In this document: positions 22,167-30,945 of the stretch, in pieces
Numbering within the stretch: the stretch's first letter is position 1
Layout of the letters: each line of letters begins with the position of its first letter
Notes under the pieces: generated by a model
Told to the model about the DNA's origin: nothing
The model's database searches: none
What the model saw: only the letters and a program-made list of their open reading frames with translations
Assembly: GCA_017994815.1 (NCBI GenBank)
Contig: JAGOJY010000014.1
Span: 1 to 64,000, forward strand
Length of the DNA stretch: 64,000 nt
From: Acidobacteriota bacterium
GTDB lineage: Bacteria; Acidobacteriota; Polarisedimenticolia; J045
Direction: 5' to 3'
Program-made: the position numbers and the translations under genes

Positions 22167-22591
22167 TCTTCACCGGCGCGGCCGAGGTCGCCCTCCGGCG
22201 CGAGCAGCTCCGAGATCGCACCGCCGACCGCGCCAAAGAACTCGTCCAGCGTCGCCGGCTTGACGATGAAGCGGCTTGCTCCCGCGCGCCGCGCTTCGCG
22301 CACGGCCTCCGGCAGATCGGACGACGACATGACGGCGAACGGGATGCGGGCCAGGTGCGGCTCGCGCCGCAGGCACCGCATCAATTCCAGGCCGCCGACA
22401 CCGGGCAGGTTCAGGTCGAGCAGGACCAGGTCCGGGGTCCAGGCCGACGCGCCGGTCAGATCGCTCCGGGCGCGCTCGGCGTCGGGATACCAGCGCAACT
22501 CGTGGACGATCCCACGCTCACCGAGCGCCTCCTCGATCAGCTGGACGTCGGCCCGGTTGTCCTCGACGATCGCGATCCGATGGCTGGGCAC
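22121..22591 (-). CDS. Single-domain response regulator (Rcp1/CheY-like)
   Basis: This 156-residue protein is a receiver domain with a 30-residue tail and no output domain. Acidic pocket ED (10-11), phospho-acceptor Asp59 in LLDLNLPG, Ser89 and Lys111 (FIVKP) are all present, so it should be phosphorylated. Its style (VEDNRADVQLIEEAL) resembles Rcp1-type regulators paired with phytochrome-like or hybrid kinases; no kinase is nearby. The start is GTG with GGGAGGA upstream. It overlaps the convergent glycosyltransferase gene. Confidence 0.92.
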   Translation of the reverse strand: MPSHRIAIVEDNRADVQLIEEALGERGIVHELRWYPDAERARSDLTGASAWTPDLVLLDLNLPGVGGLELMRCLRREPHLARIPFAVMSSSDLPEAVREARRAGASRFIVKPATLDEFFGAVGGAISELLAPEGDLGRAGEDQGLSRSPARSNSPA

Positions 22592-22623
22592 CGGGTCCTC
22601 CCGCGCGGCGAAGCAGGAGTATA

Positions 22624-23067
22624 TCAGCAGGCCGCATGCGGAATTACTGTCAGAGAAAATTCGTTATCGTCCGGCGGCACACCGGGAACAAGTAACTGGA
22701 GAGGCGCGAGTTCCGTCACGCGAACCACCGACCGCGGAGCGTAAAAACGACGAACATAGATCGCGTCCCGGTGCGCGCCCGCGGCCCCGCGATACGATGC
22801 TCGCAGCCCGGTACCGTCTCGCGGAGGACCAGATTGTCGATCCTCTCCGGGGTTCCCGGGCGTCCTGGTGTGCGTTCTTTCTTCATCCTCCCTGCCGGCG
22901 TCCTCGTCGTCGTCCTTTGCGCGGCGTGCCAGGGTCCGGACGCGCCGACGCGCGTGACCGCGCCGGGGAGGAGCGGTCCCTTCGAGGAGCTGGTAGCGGT
23001 TCCCGTCGTCGGGGAGCGCGGCGTAGTCCGCGCGGGTCAGCAGGCGGTCGCGTGCCGGTTCCGACAT
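22624..23067 (-). pseudogene. Decayed Uma2-like (DUF820) gene
   Basis: An ATG with a strong GGGGAGGAG ribosome-binding site opens a 147-codon frame whose first 30 residues (RLLTRADYAALPDDGNRYQLLEG) match the N-terminus of Uma2/DUF820 endonuclease-like proteins. After that the frame turns into low-complexity Arg/Asp sequence with no family resemblance, and the rest of the ~190-residue domain is absent. A frameshift or internal deletion is the simplest reading. This explains most of the otherwise gene-free stretch 22592-23202. Base composition here is slightly less G/C-rich near 22620-22760. Confidence 0.5.
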
Positions 23068-23202
23068 GGGCTCACTCCTCCCCAACAGTGTCGGGCGACC
23101 GGTCCGGCAGGGTTGCGGCGCGAAGCGTCGCCCGTCCCGCCTCCGCAATGCGGTCATCGTGCGCCGCGCGCCGGAACCCGGTCGAGGGCGCGGGGGCCGG
23201 CG

Positions 23203-23694
23203 CTATCCGTCACTCGCGTGCGCGAGCACCTGCCGGATCAGGTCGCTGGTCGCGTGCGACTTGGGGTCGCCGCAGATCGCGACCGGGATGCCCAGCTCGA
23301 CGTGCGTCACGCGCTCGTCGGCGGGCAGCGAGTCGGGCCGGTAATCGGTCCCCTTGGCGTGGACCGCGGGCCGCAGCGCGCGCAGCAGCGCGGCCGCGGT
23401 CGGCTCGCCGAACCACGTGACGAAGTCGACCGCGCGGAACGCGGCGACCACGGCGAGCCGCTCGGCGAGGGGCAGCAACGGCCGTCGCGGACCCTTGAAC
23501 GCCGCGGCCGAGGCGTCGTCGTTCAAGGCGACCACCAGCACGTCGCCGCGCGAACGCGCGTCCGCGAAGTAGCGCGCGTGGCCGACGTGCACGAGGTCGA
23601 ACAGCCCGTTGGCCAGGACGACGCGCCCGCCGCGGGCAAAAAGGCGCCCGCGCAGCTCGTCGATCGCGAGGACTTTCTCCACGGCAGCCCGCAT
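23203..23694 (-). CDS. hldE2 (rfaE2): D-glycero-beta-D-manno-heptose 1-phosphate adenylyltransferase (HldE C-terminal type)
   Basis: This 163-residue nucleotidyltransferase activates heptose-1-phosphate with ATP to ADP-heptose for LPS inner core. It has the family motif GLFDLVHVGHARYF (HxGH signature) near residue 30 and the C-terminal KGTDY segment. In E. coli it is the C-terminal half of HldE; here it is a separate gene starting 1 nt after the kinase gene ends. Last gene of the LPS operon. Confidence 0.95.
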   Translation of the reverse strand: MRAAVEKVLAIDELRGRLFARGGRVVLANGLFDLVHVGHARYFADARSRGDVLVVALNDDASAAAFKGPRRPLLPLAERLAVVAAFRAVDFVTWFGEPTAAALLRALRPAVHAKGTDYRPDSLPADERVTHVELGIPVAICGDPKSHATSDLIRQVLAHASDG

Positions 23695-23695
23695 C

Positions 23696-24700
23696 TCACC
23701 CCCGGCCGTCGATGGCCGCGGCCAGCTCGTCCCGGCTGACGGTTGCCGTGCCGCGCTTCATCACCACGAGCCCGCCGGCGATGTTGGCCAGCTCCGCGGC
23801 CTCGCGCCAGCTGCCGCCGGCGGCGCGTGCGGCCGTGAACGTGGCGATGACGGTGTCACCGGCGCCGGTGACGTCGGCGATCTCGTCACTGCCGAACACC
23901 GGGATGCGCGCCGCCGCCCCGCGGGCCTCGACCAGCGTCATGCCGCGGCTGCCGCGCGTCACGACGAGCGCCGCCGCGCCGATGCGGCGCCGCAGCGCGC
24001 GCGCGGCGGCGGCGATGCCCGCGTCGTCGTCGTCGGCCAGGGCGGTGCCCGAGGCGCGCTCGAGTTCCTCCAGGTTCGGCGTGGCGGCGTCCACGCCGCG
24101 GAAGCGCTGCAGCGCGAAGCGGCTGTCGAGCGTCACCGGTCCCGGCCCGGCGCCGAGCCGCGCCACCCACCCCGGATCGACGACGCCGTAGCCGTAGTCG
24201 GCGAGGAGCACGGCCGCGCCGCGGCGGCGCGCGCGGGCCACGCTGCGCGTCAGCCGCTCGCGCACGCCGCCGCTGACCGGGATCTCGCGCCGGCCGCGGT
24301 CCATGCGGACGATCTGCTGCTTGGCGGTGTGCGGGCTGCCGGCCAGGATGCGCGTCTTGGTCGGGGTGGGGTAGTCGCGCTGGCGCTCGATCCCGGAGAC
24401 GTCCACGCCGCGCTCGGCGAGCAGCCGTGCCAGCCGCTCGCCCTGCGGGTCGTCGCCGACGCGCGCGGCGAGCAGCACGCGGGCCCCGAGCGCGGCGAGG
24501 TTCGTGGCGGCGTTGGCCGCGCCGCCCGGGGCGAGATCGGTCCAGCGGTGCTCGAGGATCAGCACCGGCGCCTCGCGCGAAACCCGCGCGATCTCCCCGA
24601 ACTCGAACTCGTCCAGCACGGCGTCGCCCGCGACCGTGACCGACACGCCCTCGAGCTTGCCGACCAGCGCGAGCAGCCGTCCCTTCGCCGGTGCCGTCAC
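23696..24700 (-). CDS. hldE1 (rfaE1): D-glycero-beta-D-manno-heptose-7-phosphate kinase (HldE N-terminal type)
   Basis: This 334-residue PfkB-family kinase phosphorylates heptose-7-phosphate at C1. Motifs: GGAANAATNLAALGA near residue 58 for substrate binding, and VTGAGDTVIATFTAA near residue 275 with the catalytic Asp. The GTG start overlaps the gmhB stop (GTGA). Split from the adenylyltransferase, unlike the fused enterobacterial enzyme. Confidence 0.95.
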   Translation of the reverse strand: MTAPAKGRLLALVGKLEGVSVTVAGDAVLDEFEFGEIARVSREAPVLILEHRWTDLAPGGAANAATNLAALGARVLLAARVGDDPQGERLARLLAERGVDVSGIERQRDYPTPTKTRILAGSPHTAKQQIVRMDRGRREIPVSGGVRERLTRSVARARRRGAAVLLADYGYGVVDPGWVARLGAGPGPVTLDSRFALQRFRGVDAATPNLEELERASGTALADDDDAGIAAAARALRRRIGAAALVVTRGSRGMTLVEARGAAARIPVFGSDEIADVTGAGDTVIATFTAARAAGGSWREAAELANIAGGLVVMKRGTATVSRDELAAAIDGRG

Positions 24701-25284
24701 GCCCCGCTCCTTTCCGCGTGGTCCACGATCCACGCCAGAGCCGACGCGAGGTCGTCGGCGACGTGGTGGGGCCAGAACGGCGCCACGGCGCCCTTCCACA
24801 GGAGCTCGCCGCGCCCGTAACCGGTGCGCAGCATCACGGTCGCCGCGAGCCCCGCCGCGCGTCCGGCGCCCACGTCGCGGAACGAGTCGCCGGCGATGTA
24901 GCTGCGCGCGAGGTCGATGTCCATCTCGCGCGCGGCGCGCAGCAACATCCCCGGCCGCGGCTTGCGGCAGTCGCAGGCGGCGCGGAACCCCGGTCCGCCG
25001 ACCTCGGGGTGGTGCGGGCAGACGTAGATCGCGTCGAGGCGCGCGCCCTCGGCCTCGAGCAGCCGCACCAGCCGCCGGTGGGTTTCCTCGACCACGTGAT
25101 AGGGAAAGTACCCGCGGGCCACGCCAGCCTGGTTCGTGACCACGACCGAGAGCCAGCCGCGCCGGTTCAGCTCGCGGATGACCGCCGCCCCGCCCGGGGC
25201 CAGCTCCAGCCGCGAGGGGTGGTTGACGTAGCCGACCTCGCGGCACAGCGTGCCGTCGCGGTCGAGGAACATCGCGCGGCGCAT
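24697..25284 (-). CDS. gmhB: D,D-heptose 1,7-bisphosphate phosphatase
   Basis: This 195-residue HAD phosphatase removes the C7 phosphate in ADP-heptose synthesis. The catalytic motif FLDRDGTL has nucleophile Asp8 and Asp10. A zinc site is evident as CPHH (near residue 87) and ACDCRKP (near 103), the GmhB C-x-H...C-x-C pattern, and GDSFRDV supplies the third HAD motif. Its start overlaps the lpxL stop by one base (TGATG). Confidence 0.95.
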   Translation of the reverse strand: MRRAMFLDRDGTLCREVGYVNHPSRLELAPGGAAVIRELNRRGWLSVVVTNQAGVARGYFPYHVVEETHRRLVRLLEAEGARLDAIYVCPHHPEVGGPGFRAACDCRKPRPGMLLRAAREMDIDLARSYIAGDSFRDVGAGRAAGLAATVMLRTGYGRGELLWKGAVAPFWPHHVADDLASALAWIVDHAERSGA

Positions 25285-26195
25285 CAGAGCAGCTCCTCGC
25301 CCGGGTGCGGCGGCCACTTCCAGCGGTCGTGCATCCAGAGCCACGCCTGCGGCTGCTGGCGGACCCAGTCCTCGACGCGCGCGGTGGCCCGCCGCATCAG
25401 CTCCCGCGCGGCGTTTTCGGGGTCGCTCCCCGGCGCGGCGACCAGCTCCGGTTCGTACACGATGCGGTACCCTCCATCGTCGCGCGGGAAGGATACGACA
25501 GGCACGACCGCGGCCCCGGTGCGCGCGGCGAGGTGGCCCATGGCGGGCGAGACCGGCGCGTGGCGTCCGAAGAACGGTACGAACAGGCGCGGCGGCACGC
25601 GCATGCTCTGGTCCACCATGAACGCCAGCGCGCGGCCCTCGCGCAGCGTCCGCAGCCCCTGCCGCAGCGCGCCGTGCTTGCCCAGCACGCGGTTGCCGAC
25701 CTGCTCGCGCCACTTTCGCAGCGCGGCTTCCATCCACGGGTTGTCGAGCGGGCGCGCGATGAAGTCCATCGGGTAGCCCGCGAGCGCCTGCCGCACCCCG
25801 ATCAGCTCCCAGTTGCCGAAGTGCGCCGACACGACGATCACGCCGCGGCCGCGCGCGTGCGCGCGCGCGAGGTGCTCGAGCCCCTCGACCTCGAACAGCG
25901 CCGCCGCGCCCGGTGCGGCGTACGCCGGGAGCGCCAGGCACTCGGCCAGCACGCGCCCGAAGTGCGCGAACACCTCGCGGGCCAGGCGCGCGGCCTCGAC
26001 CTCGTCGAGCCCGAGTGCCTGCCGCAGGTTGCGGCGGGCGACCTCGCGGTGCCCGGCGTCGACGCGGTGGACCAACAGGCCGAGCCGGCGGCCGATCGCC
26101 ACGCGCCGTCGCGGGCCGAGGCGCCGCAAGAGCGCCGCGAGCGGGAGCAGCACGCCGGCCTCGAGCCGCCGCAAGGGGCCGCGGCTCTCAGCCAT
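25284..26195 (-). CDS. lpxL: Lipid A biosynthesis acyltransferase (LpxL/HtrB family)
   Basis: This 303-residue membrane-associated enzyme adds a secondary acyl chain to Kdo2-lipid A. The catalytic HX4E motif appears as SAHFGNWE near residue 127, with the conserved FMVDQSMR and PFFGRHAPVSPAM stretches downstream. An N-terminal hydrophobic segment anchors it. The ATG overlaps the end of lpxK by 8 nt. Which acyl chain it uses cannot be read from sequence; an LpxM-like role is possible. Confidence 0.92.
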   Translation of the reverse strand: MAESRGPLRRLEAGVLLPLAALLRRLGPRRRVAIGRRLGLLVHRVDAGHREVARRNLRQALGLDEVEAARLAREVFAHFGRVLAECLALPAYAAPGAAALFEVEGLEHLARAHARGRGVIVVSAHFGNWELIGVRQALAGYPMDFIARPLDNPWMEAALRKWREQVGNRVLGKHGALRQGLRTLREGRALAFMVDQSMRVPPRLFVPFFGRHAPVSPAMGHLAARTGAAVVPVVSFPRDDGGYRIVYEPELVAAPGSDPENAARELMRRATARVEDWVRQQPQAWLWMHDRWKWPPHPGEELL

Positions 26196-27261
26196 CGGCG
26201 TGGCGCTCCAGCGCGGAGCCGATGCGCTCGAGCAGGAGCTGCGCGGCCGGGACCTGCAGCTCCACCTCCAGGACGGCAGGCGGCGGCGCGGCGGCGGGCC
26301 AGCGCACGACGTCCTTCGCCGTCGTGACGACCAGCCCGGCGTCCGGCGCCGGCGCGCGCCCGCGGATCTCGGCCGCGTCGGCGGCGGTGAAGGCGTGGTG
26401 GTCGCGCCACGCCAGCCGGTCCACGACCTGCGCGCCGCACGCACCGAGCAGCGCCTCGAACGTGTCCGGCCGCGCGATCGCGCTGACGGCGAGCACGCGA
26501 CGGCCGGCGAGCCACTCCGGCGGCCGGTGCGACCCGTCGGGCAACGCGAGTCGCCGCGCGCGGTGCGCCGCTGACGCCACCGGTGGGCGCTCGCGCTCGG
26601 GGATCGCGAGCAGCGCCTCGCGGACCGCGGCCGGCACGCGGACCAGGTCGAGCCAGCCGTTGCCGCGCAGCAGATCGTCCGGGGCGCGGGTGAGCAGGAT
26701 CGCTCCCGCGCGCGCGAGCGCGCCCGGCGGCTCGCGCAAGAGGCCCGCCGGCAGCCCGCGCCCGCCGCCGAACGGATCGGCGGCGTCGAGCAGCACAAGG
26801 TCGAACTCGCGCGCGAGCCGCCGGTGCTGGAAGCCGTCGTCGAGCACGGCCAGCTCGGCGCCGTGGCGGGCTGCGAAGCGGACCGCCTCCGCGCGGCGCG
26901 CGCCGACGACCACGAGCGGCGCGGCCGCCGCGCGCGCGAGTTGCACCGGCTCGTCGCCGGCCAGGGCGGCCTCGGCGACGACGAGGCCGTCGCGCCCGAC
27001 CAGGAGCGGCCCGCCGCAGCCCGCGCCGCCGTAACCGCGCGAGACGATCGCCACGCGCCAGCCCGCTTCGCCGAGCCGCGCCGCGAGCCAGGCCACGGCC
27101 GGCGTCTTGCCCGTGCCTCCCGCCGTGAGGTTGCCGACGCAGACCACGGGGATCTCGACCCGCTCGCTGGCGAGCCAGCCGCGCCGGTACAGCACGTCGC
27201 GCAGCCGCGCCGCGCGCAGGTAGAGCCAGCCGAGCGGCGCGAGTGCCGGCGACGGTTTCAC
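26188..27261 (-). CDS. lpxK: Tetraacyldisaccharide 4'-kinase
   Basis: This 357-residue inner-membrane kinase phosphorylates the 4' position of the lipid A precursor. The Walker A sequence GNLTAGGTGKTP is at about residues 43-54, the SRGYGG motif follows, and VLDDGFQHRRLAR is the LpxK catalytic signature. The GTG start overlaps the waaA stop (GTGA). Confidence 0.96.
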   Translation of the reverse strand: MKPSPALAPLGWLYLRAARLRDVLYRRGWLASERVEIPVVCVGNLTAGGTGKTPAVAWLAARLGEAGWRVAIVSRGYGGAGCGGPLLVGRDGLVVAEAALAGDEPVQLARAAAAPLVVVGARRAEAVRFAARHGAELAVLDDGFQHRRLAREFDLVLLDAADPFGGGRGLPAGLLREPPGALARAGAILLTRAPDDLLRGNGWLDLVRVPAAVREALLAIPERERPPVASAAHRARRLALPDGSHRPPEWLAGRRVLAVSAIARPDTFEALLGACGAQVVDRLAWRDHHAFTAADAAEIRGRAPAPDAGLVVTTAKDVVRWPAAAPPPAVLEVELQVPAAQLLLERIGSALERHADG

Positions 27262-28553
27262 GGCGCGAACTCCAGCACGGCGCGCGCGAGTTGCTCGGCC
27301 GTGCCGCGCCGCGCGAGGACCTCGCGGCGACCGGCCGCGCCCGCGCGGGCGCGCGCCGCCGGGTCGGCCAGCCACGCCGCGAGCGCGCGCGCGGCCCCGC
27401 CCGCGTCGTCCACGCGCAGGAGCGCGCCGGCGCGGGCCAGCGGCTCGACGAGGTCGATCTGGGCCTCGGCGTGCGGCCCGCAGATGAGCGGGCACCCGGC
27501 GGCAGCGGCCTCCAGCGGCGTGTGCCCGCCGACCGGCACGAAGGTCCCGCCGAGGACCGCGGCGGCGGCCAGCGGGTACAGCCGCGGCAGCACGCCGATG
27601 CGGTCCACGAGCAGGACGCGCGCGTCGCCCGCGGGCCGCGGCCCGGCGGAGGCGAGGTGCGCCGCGAACCCGGCGGCCTCGATCTCCGCCGCGATCTGCC
27701 CGACACGCGCGAGGTGCCGCGGCGCGACGACCAGCCCCGCGGCGCGCGCGGGCTCCTCGCGCGCGAGCGCGAGGAGCAGCGGGCCCGCCTCGCCGGGGTG
27801 CGCGCTGCCGAGCACGAGCCAGTCGCGGCCCGCGTCCAGCCCCAGCTCGCGCGCCAGCCCCGCGTTGCCGGCGGGCTCCGGAGGGTCCGGCGCGGAGTCC
27901 CACTTCAGGCTCCCCTCGGGGCCGAGGCGCTGCGCCGGCACGCCCAGCTCCAGCAGGCGCTCGCGGTCCGCGGCCCCGGCCGGCGCGACCATGCGGAAGC
28001 TGGCCAGCGCGGGACCGAACAGCGGGGCGAGGCGCCGGTAGCGCGGCAGGCGCGCCGCGGAGAGGCGCGCCGAGACCAGCGCCGCCGGGATCCCGCGGCG
28101 TTCGAGCGCCGCGAGGCGCTGCGGCCAGATCTCGGTTTCCACGACCACGTGCAGCCGCGGGGACAGCTGGTCGAGGAAACGCCCGACCGGGCCGGGAGCG
28201 TCGAGCGGGGCCAGCACGGCGGGAAGCCGCAGCTCCTCGGTCGCGCGCTCGCGGCCGGCCGGGGTGCTGGCCGTGACGAAGAGATCGAGGTCCCCCCGCG
28301 CGCGGCGCAGCGCCGCGGCCAGCGGGGCGAGGGCGCGGACTTCACCCACCGACGCGCCGTGCAGCCACATCGCCCCGCGGGGCAGGCCGGCCAGCGCCGG
28401 GGCGAGCGCCAGCCGCTCGCCGAGCTCGCGCGCGCGGGCGTGCCGGCCGGTCATCGCGGCCGCGACGCGCCACGCCGCCGCGCCGCCCGCGGCCGCCGAG
28501 GCCAGCGTGCGGTACAGCGGCCAGAGCCACGTGGTCGGCCGCTCCTTGCTCAA
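27258..28553 (-). CDS. waaA: 3-deoxy-D-manno-octulosonic acid transferase (Kdo transferase)
   Basis: This 431-residue GT-B enzyme of the inner membrane attaches Kdo to lipid IVA. Motifs: LPRGAMWLHGASVGEVRALAPL near residue 58, VETEIWPQ, and the C-terminal GGTFVPVGGHTPLEAAAAG. A TTG start is used as no ATG or GTG fits the N-terminus; the ribosome-binding site is weak, so the exact start is uncertain. First gene of the LPS operon, divergent from mdh. Confidence 0.95.
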   Translation of the reverse strand: MSKERPTTWLWPLYRTLASAAAGGAAAWRVAAAMTGRHARARELGERLALAPALAGLPRGAMWLHGASVGEVRALAPLAAALRRARGDLDLFVTASTPAGRERATEELRLPAVLAPLDAPGPVGRFLDQLSPRLHVVVETEIWPQRLAALERRGIPAALVSARLSAARLPRYRRLAPLFGPALASFRMVAPAGAADRERLLELGVPAQRLGPEGSLKWDSAPDPPEPAGNAGLARELGLDAGRDWLVLGSAHPGEAGPLLLALAREEPARAAGLVVAPRHLARVGQIAAEIEAAGFAAHLASAGPRPAGDARVLLVDRIGVLPRLYPLAAAAVLGGTFVPVGGHTPLEAAAAGCPLICGPHAEAQIDLVEPLARAGALLRVDDAGGAARALAAWLADPAARARAGAAGRREVLARRGTAEQLARAVLEFAP

Positions 28554-28608
28554 GGGCGCCCCGGCGCCAGGTCGAGGTTCGTCATTCTCAGGCAGTCTAA
28601 CAAGGTGA

Positions 28609-28614
28609 TATGGT
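28609..28614 (+). promoter_or_regulatory. Possible -10 box upstream of mdh
   Basis: TATGGT at this place with TTCTCA 18 nt upstream (28585-28590) is the best promoter candidate in the waaA-mdh divergent gap. Both boxes match consensus at four of six bases. Confidence 0.3.
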
Positions 28615-28656
28615 CTCCCGGTTCGTTAGCCGTTAATCCCGGCAGAGGAGAGCGCA

Positions 28657-29610
28657 ATGGTCAGCAAGATCGGAGTCGTCGGCGGCGGCAACATCGGCGG
28701 AGTGCTCGTCCAGGAGATCGCGAAGCGCCGGTTGGCCCGCGCCGTCGGCCTCGTGGACATCCTCCCGCCCGACGTCGCGAAAGGGAAGTGCCTCGACATC
28801 GCCGAGGGCAGCCCGGTCGTCGGGTTCGACGTGCGCTTCGAAGCCTCCAAGACCTACGAGGCGCTGGCCGGCTCCGAGGTCGTGATCAACACGGCCGGCG
28901 TGCCTCGCAAGCCGAAGCCGGACGGCACGCTCCCCTCGCGCGAGGAGTTGCTCGCGACGAACCTCAGGATCACCGACCAGGTCGCCGCCGGGATCAAGCA
29001 GCACTGCTCCGGCGCGATCGTGATCTCGATCGCCAACCCGCTCGACGCGATCGTCTACCGGCTGTTCCAGCTGCTCAAGCCGGACAAGAAGCGGCTGATG
29101 GGCATGGCCGGCGTGCTCGACAGCGCGCGCTACCGCTACTTCGTCGCCGAGGCCGCCGGCGTGTCGGTTGAGAACGTCGAGGCGCTCGTGCTCGGCGGGC
29201 ACGGCGACGACATGGTCCCGGTGCGCTCGGCGTGCCGGATCGCCGGGATGCCGGTCGAGCAGTTCCTCGACGCGGCGAAGCTGGAGGCGATCGAGGACCG
29301 GACGCGCAAGGCCGGCGGCGAGGTGGTCAAGCTCCTCGGCAGCGGCTCGGCGTTCGTGTCGCCGGCGTGGTCGGCGCTGGAGATGGTCGAGGCGATCATC
29401 TACGACAAGAAGAAGATCGTCGCCACCAGCGCGCTGCTCGAAGGCGAGTACGGCGTGCGCGGGCTGTTCATCGGCGTGCCGGCGGTGCTCGGCCGCGGCG
29501 GCGTCGAGCGCATCATCGAGGTGCCGCTGAACGACGCCGAGAAGGCGATGCTGGCCAAGTCGGTCAGCGCGGTCGACAAAACGTGCCGCGAGGTGGACGC
29601 CATGGCGTGA
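28657..29610 (+). CDS. mdh: Malate dehydrogenase (LDH-like type)
   Basis: This 317-residue NAD-dependent enzyme interconverts malate and oxaloacetate in the TCA cycle. The Rossmann motif GVVGGGNIGGVL begins at residue 6. AGVPRKP gives the malate-type active-site loop with arginine, GMAGVLDSAR supplies the catalytic aspartate and GGHGDDMVP the catalytic histidine. A GGCAGAGGAGAG ribosome-binding region precedes the ATG. Confidence 0.96.
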   Translation: MVSKIGVVGGGNIGGVLVQEIAKRRLARAVGLVDILPPDVAKGKCLDIAEGSPVVGFDVRFEASKTYEALAGSEVVINTAGVPRKPKPDGTLPSREELLATNLRITDQVAAGIKQHCSGAIVISIANPLDAIVYRLFQLLKPDKKRLMGMAGVLDSARYRYFVAEAAGVSVENVEALVLGGHGDDMVPVRSACRIAGMPVEQFLDAAKLEAIEDRTRKAGGEVVKLLGSGSAFVSPAWSALEMVEAIIYDKKKIVATSALLEGEYGVRGLFIGVPAVLGRGGVERIIEVPLNDAEKAMLAKSVSAVDKTCREVDAMA

Positions 29611-29640
29611 CTCCGGCGTGCCCCGGTTTTCGGCCGCGCC

Positions 29641-29646
29641 TATAAT
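29641..29646 (+). promoter_or_regulatory. -10 box (TATAAT) upstream of the TPR gene
   Basis: A consensus TATAAT lies 33 nt before the ATG of the TPR gene, in the short mdh spacer. There is no good -35 match at 16-18 nt. Suggests the TPR-hypF pair is a unit separate from mdh. Confidence 0.5.
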
Positions 29647-29679
29647 CGATTTCCCACCCTCGCGGGACGAGGACGCAAG

Positions 29680-30945
29680 ATGAACGCCCGTCTGAGCTTG
29701 CTGGTCTTGGGGCTGGTCGTTGGCTCCTGGGTCGCGGGATCACCCGCGCTCGCCCAGTCGATGGCCGAGACCAAGATCGGCATCTACGGGACCGTCGTGG
29801 ACGACAAGGGGAACCCGGTTCCCGACGTCACGATCCTGCTGACGAAAGTCGCCGGCGCGACGGAGGCGGCCAAGGTCACGACGAGCAAACGCGGCACGTT
29901 CGTCTACCCCAGCGTCGAGTTCATCCCCGAGGGCTACCGCATCGCGATCGAGTCCGACGTGTGGTTCGTGCGCACGGCCAAGATCCGGACGCGGCGCGGC
30001 ACCCGCGAGCTGTTCCAGGACGACGTGGTCACCCTCGGACCGTCGCAGCAGGACCAGATCCCGGTGGTCAAGTACCGCGCCGGCAACGCCACGATCGAGT
30101 TCACGCTGATGAAGCGCGAGGGGTTCGTCGAGACGCGCGTCGCGGTCCCGGGTGCCGGCCAGAAGCGCGAACTGACGCTGGACGAGCAGATCGACGAGGC
30201 GTTCGCGATGAAGGACTACGCCGGCGCGATCACCAAGCTGCAGACGGCGCTGGCGGAGAAGCCCGCCGACGCCGAGCTGACGTGGAAGCTGGCGCAGGCG
30301 CAGGCGTTGAACGGCGACAGCATCACCGCGATCGACACGGCGAAAGAAGTGATCGCCGTCGACCCGGAGCGCAAGGGCGTGCGGGTGTTCCTCGCCGCGT
30401 GGAACCTCGAGCTGGGCCGCGCCGGCGCCGCCATCCCGTACCTGGTGAAGGAGAAGTCGCTCGATCCGCAGAACCCGGCGGTGGCCAAGGGGCTCGCCGC
30501 GGCGTACCAGCAGGCCGGCAAGCCGGACGAGGCCGAGAAGGAACTCGAGCGCTGGGTCGAGCTGGCGCCGGACGATCCCGAGGCCCTGCTCGGGCTGGCC
30601 AGCCGCAAGGCCGAGAAGGGCGACTTCGCGACGTCCGAACAGCTCTACGCCAAGCTCGCCGCGGCCAACCCCGGCGAGGCGGACCACATGTTCTTCAACG
30701 TCGGCGTTTCGATCCTCAAGCGGCCGAGCCTGACCGAGGAGGACCGGCAGAGGGCCGCGACCGCCTTCGCCAAGGCGGTCGAGATCAACCCCGAGTACGC
30801 CAAGGCCCACGTGCGCCTCGCGGATTGCCTGCTCGGCGTGGGCAAGATGGACGACGCCAAGGCGCACTACCGGAAGTTCCTCGAACTCGCGCCGGACGAC
30901 CCGGAAGCCGCCGAGGTCCGGGAGGTCTTGACCTCGCTGAAATGA
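29680..30945 (+). CDS. Secreted carboxypeptidase-regulatory-like domain plus TPR protein
   Basis: This 421-residue protein has a signal peptide (residues 1-25, cleavage probably after PALAQ or nearby). A beta-sandwich resembling the carboxypeptidase-regulatory-like fold follows (IYGTVVDDKGNPVPDVTILLT, about 34-135). From about residue 165 to the end are at least five TPR units (for example PEYAKAHVRLADCLLGVGKMDDAKAHY). Such proteins serve as scaffolds in the periplasm; partner unknown. Its stop overlaps the hypF start (ATGA), an odd pairing because HypF is cytoplasmic. Confidence 0.85.
   Translation: MNARLSLLVLGLVVGSWVAGSPALAQSMAETKIGIYGTVVDDKGNPVPDVTILLTKVAGATEAAKVTTSKRGTFVYPSVEFIPEGYRIAIESDVWFVRTAKIRTRRGTRELFQDDVVTLGPSQQDQIPVVKYRAGNATIEFTLMKREGFVETRVAVPGAGQKRELTLDEQIDEAFAMKDYAGAITKLQTALAEKPADAELTWKLAQAQALNGDSITAIDTAKEVIAVDPERKGVRVFLAAWNLELGRAGAAIPYLVKEKSLDPQNPAVAKGLAAAYQQAGKPDEAEKELERWVELAPDDPEALLGLASRKAEKGDFATSEQLYAKLAAANPGEADHMFFNVGVSILKRPSLTEEDRQRAATAFAKAVEINPEYAKAHVRLADCLLGVGKMDDAKAHYRKFLELAPDDPEAAEVREVLTSLK

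Noticed and set aside
22719-22887. IS-element integrase fragment in the gene-poor island
   Set aside because: Only about 20 residues look like the GRP-linker and no DDE residues or terminal repeats are visible; recorded as a possibility, not a feature.
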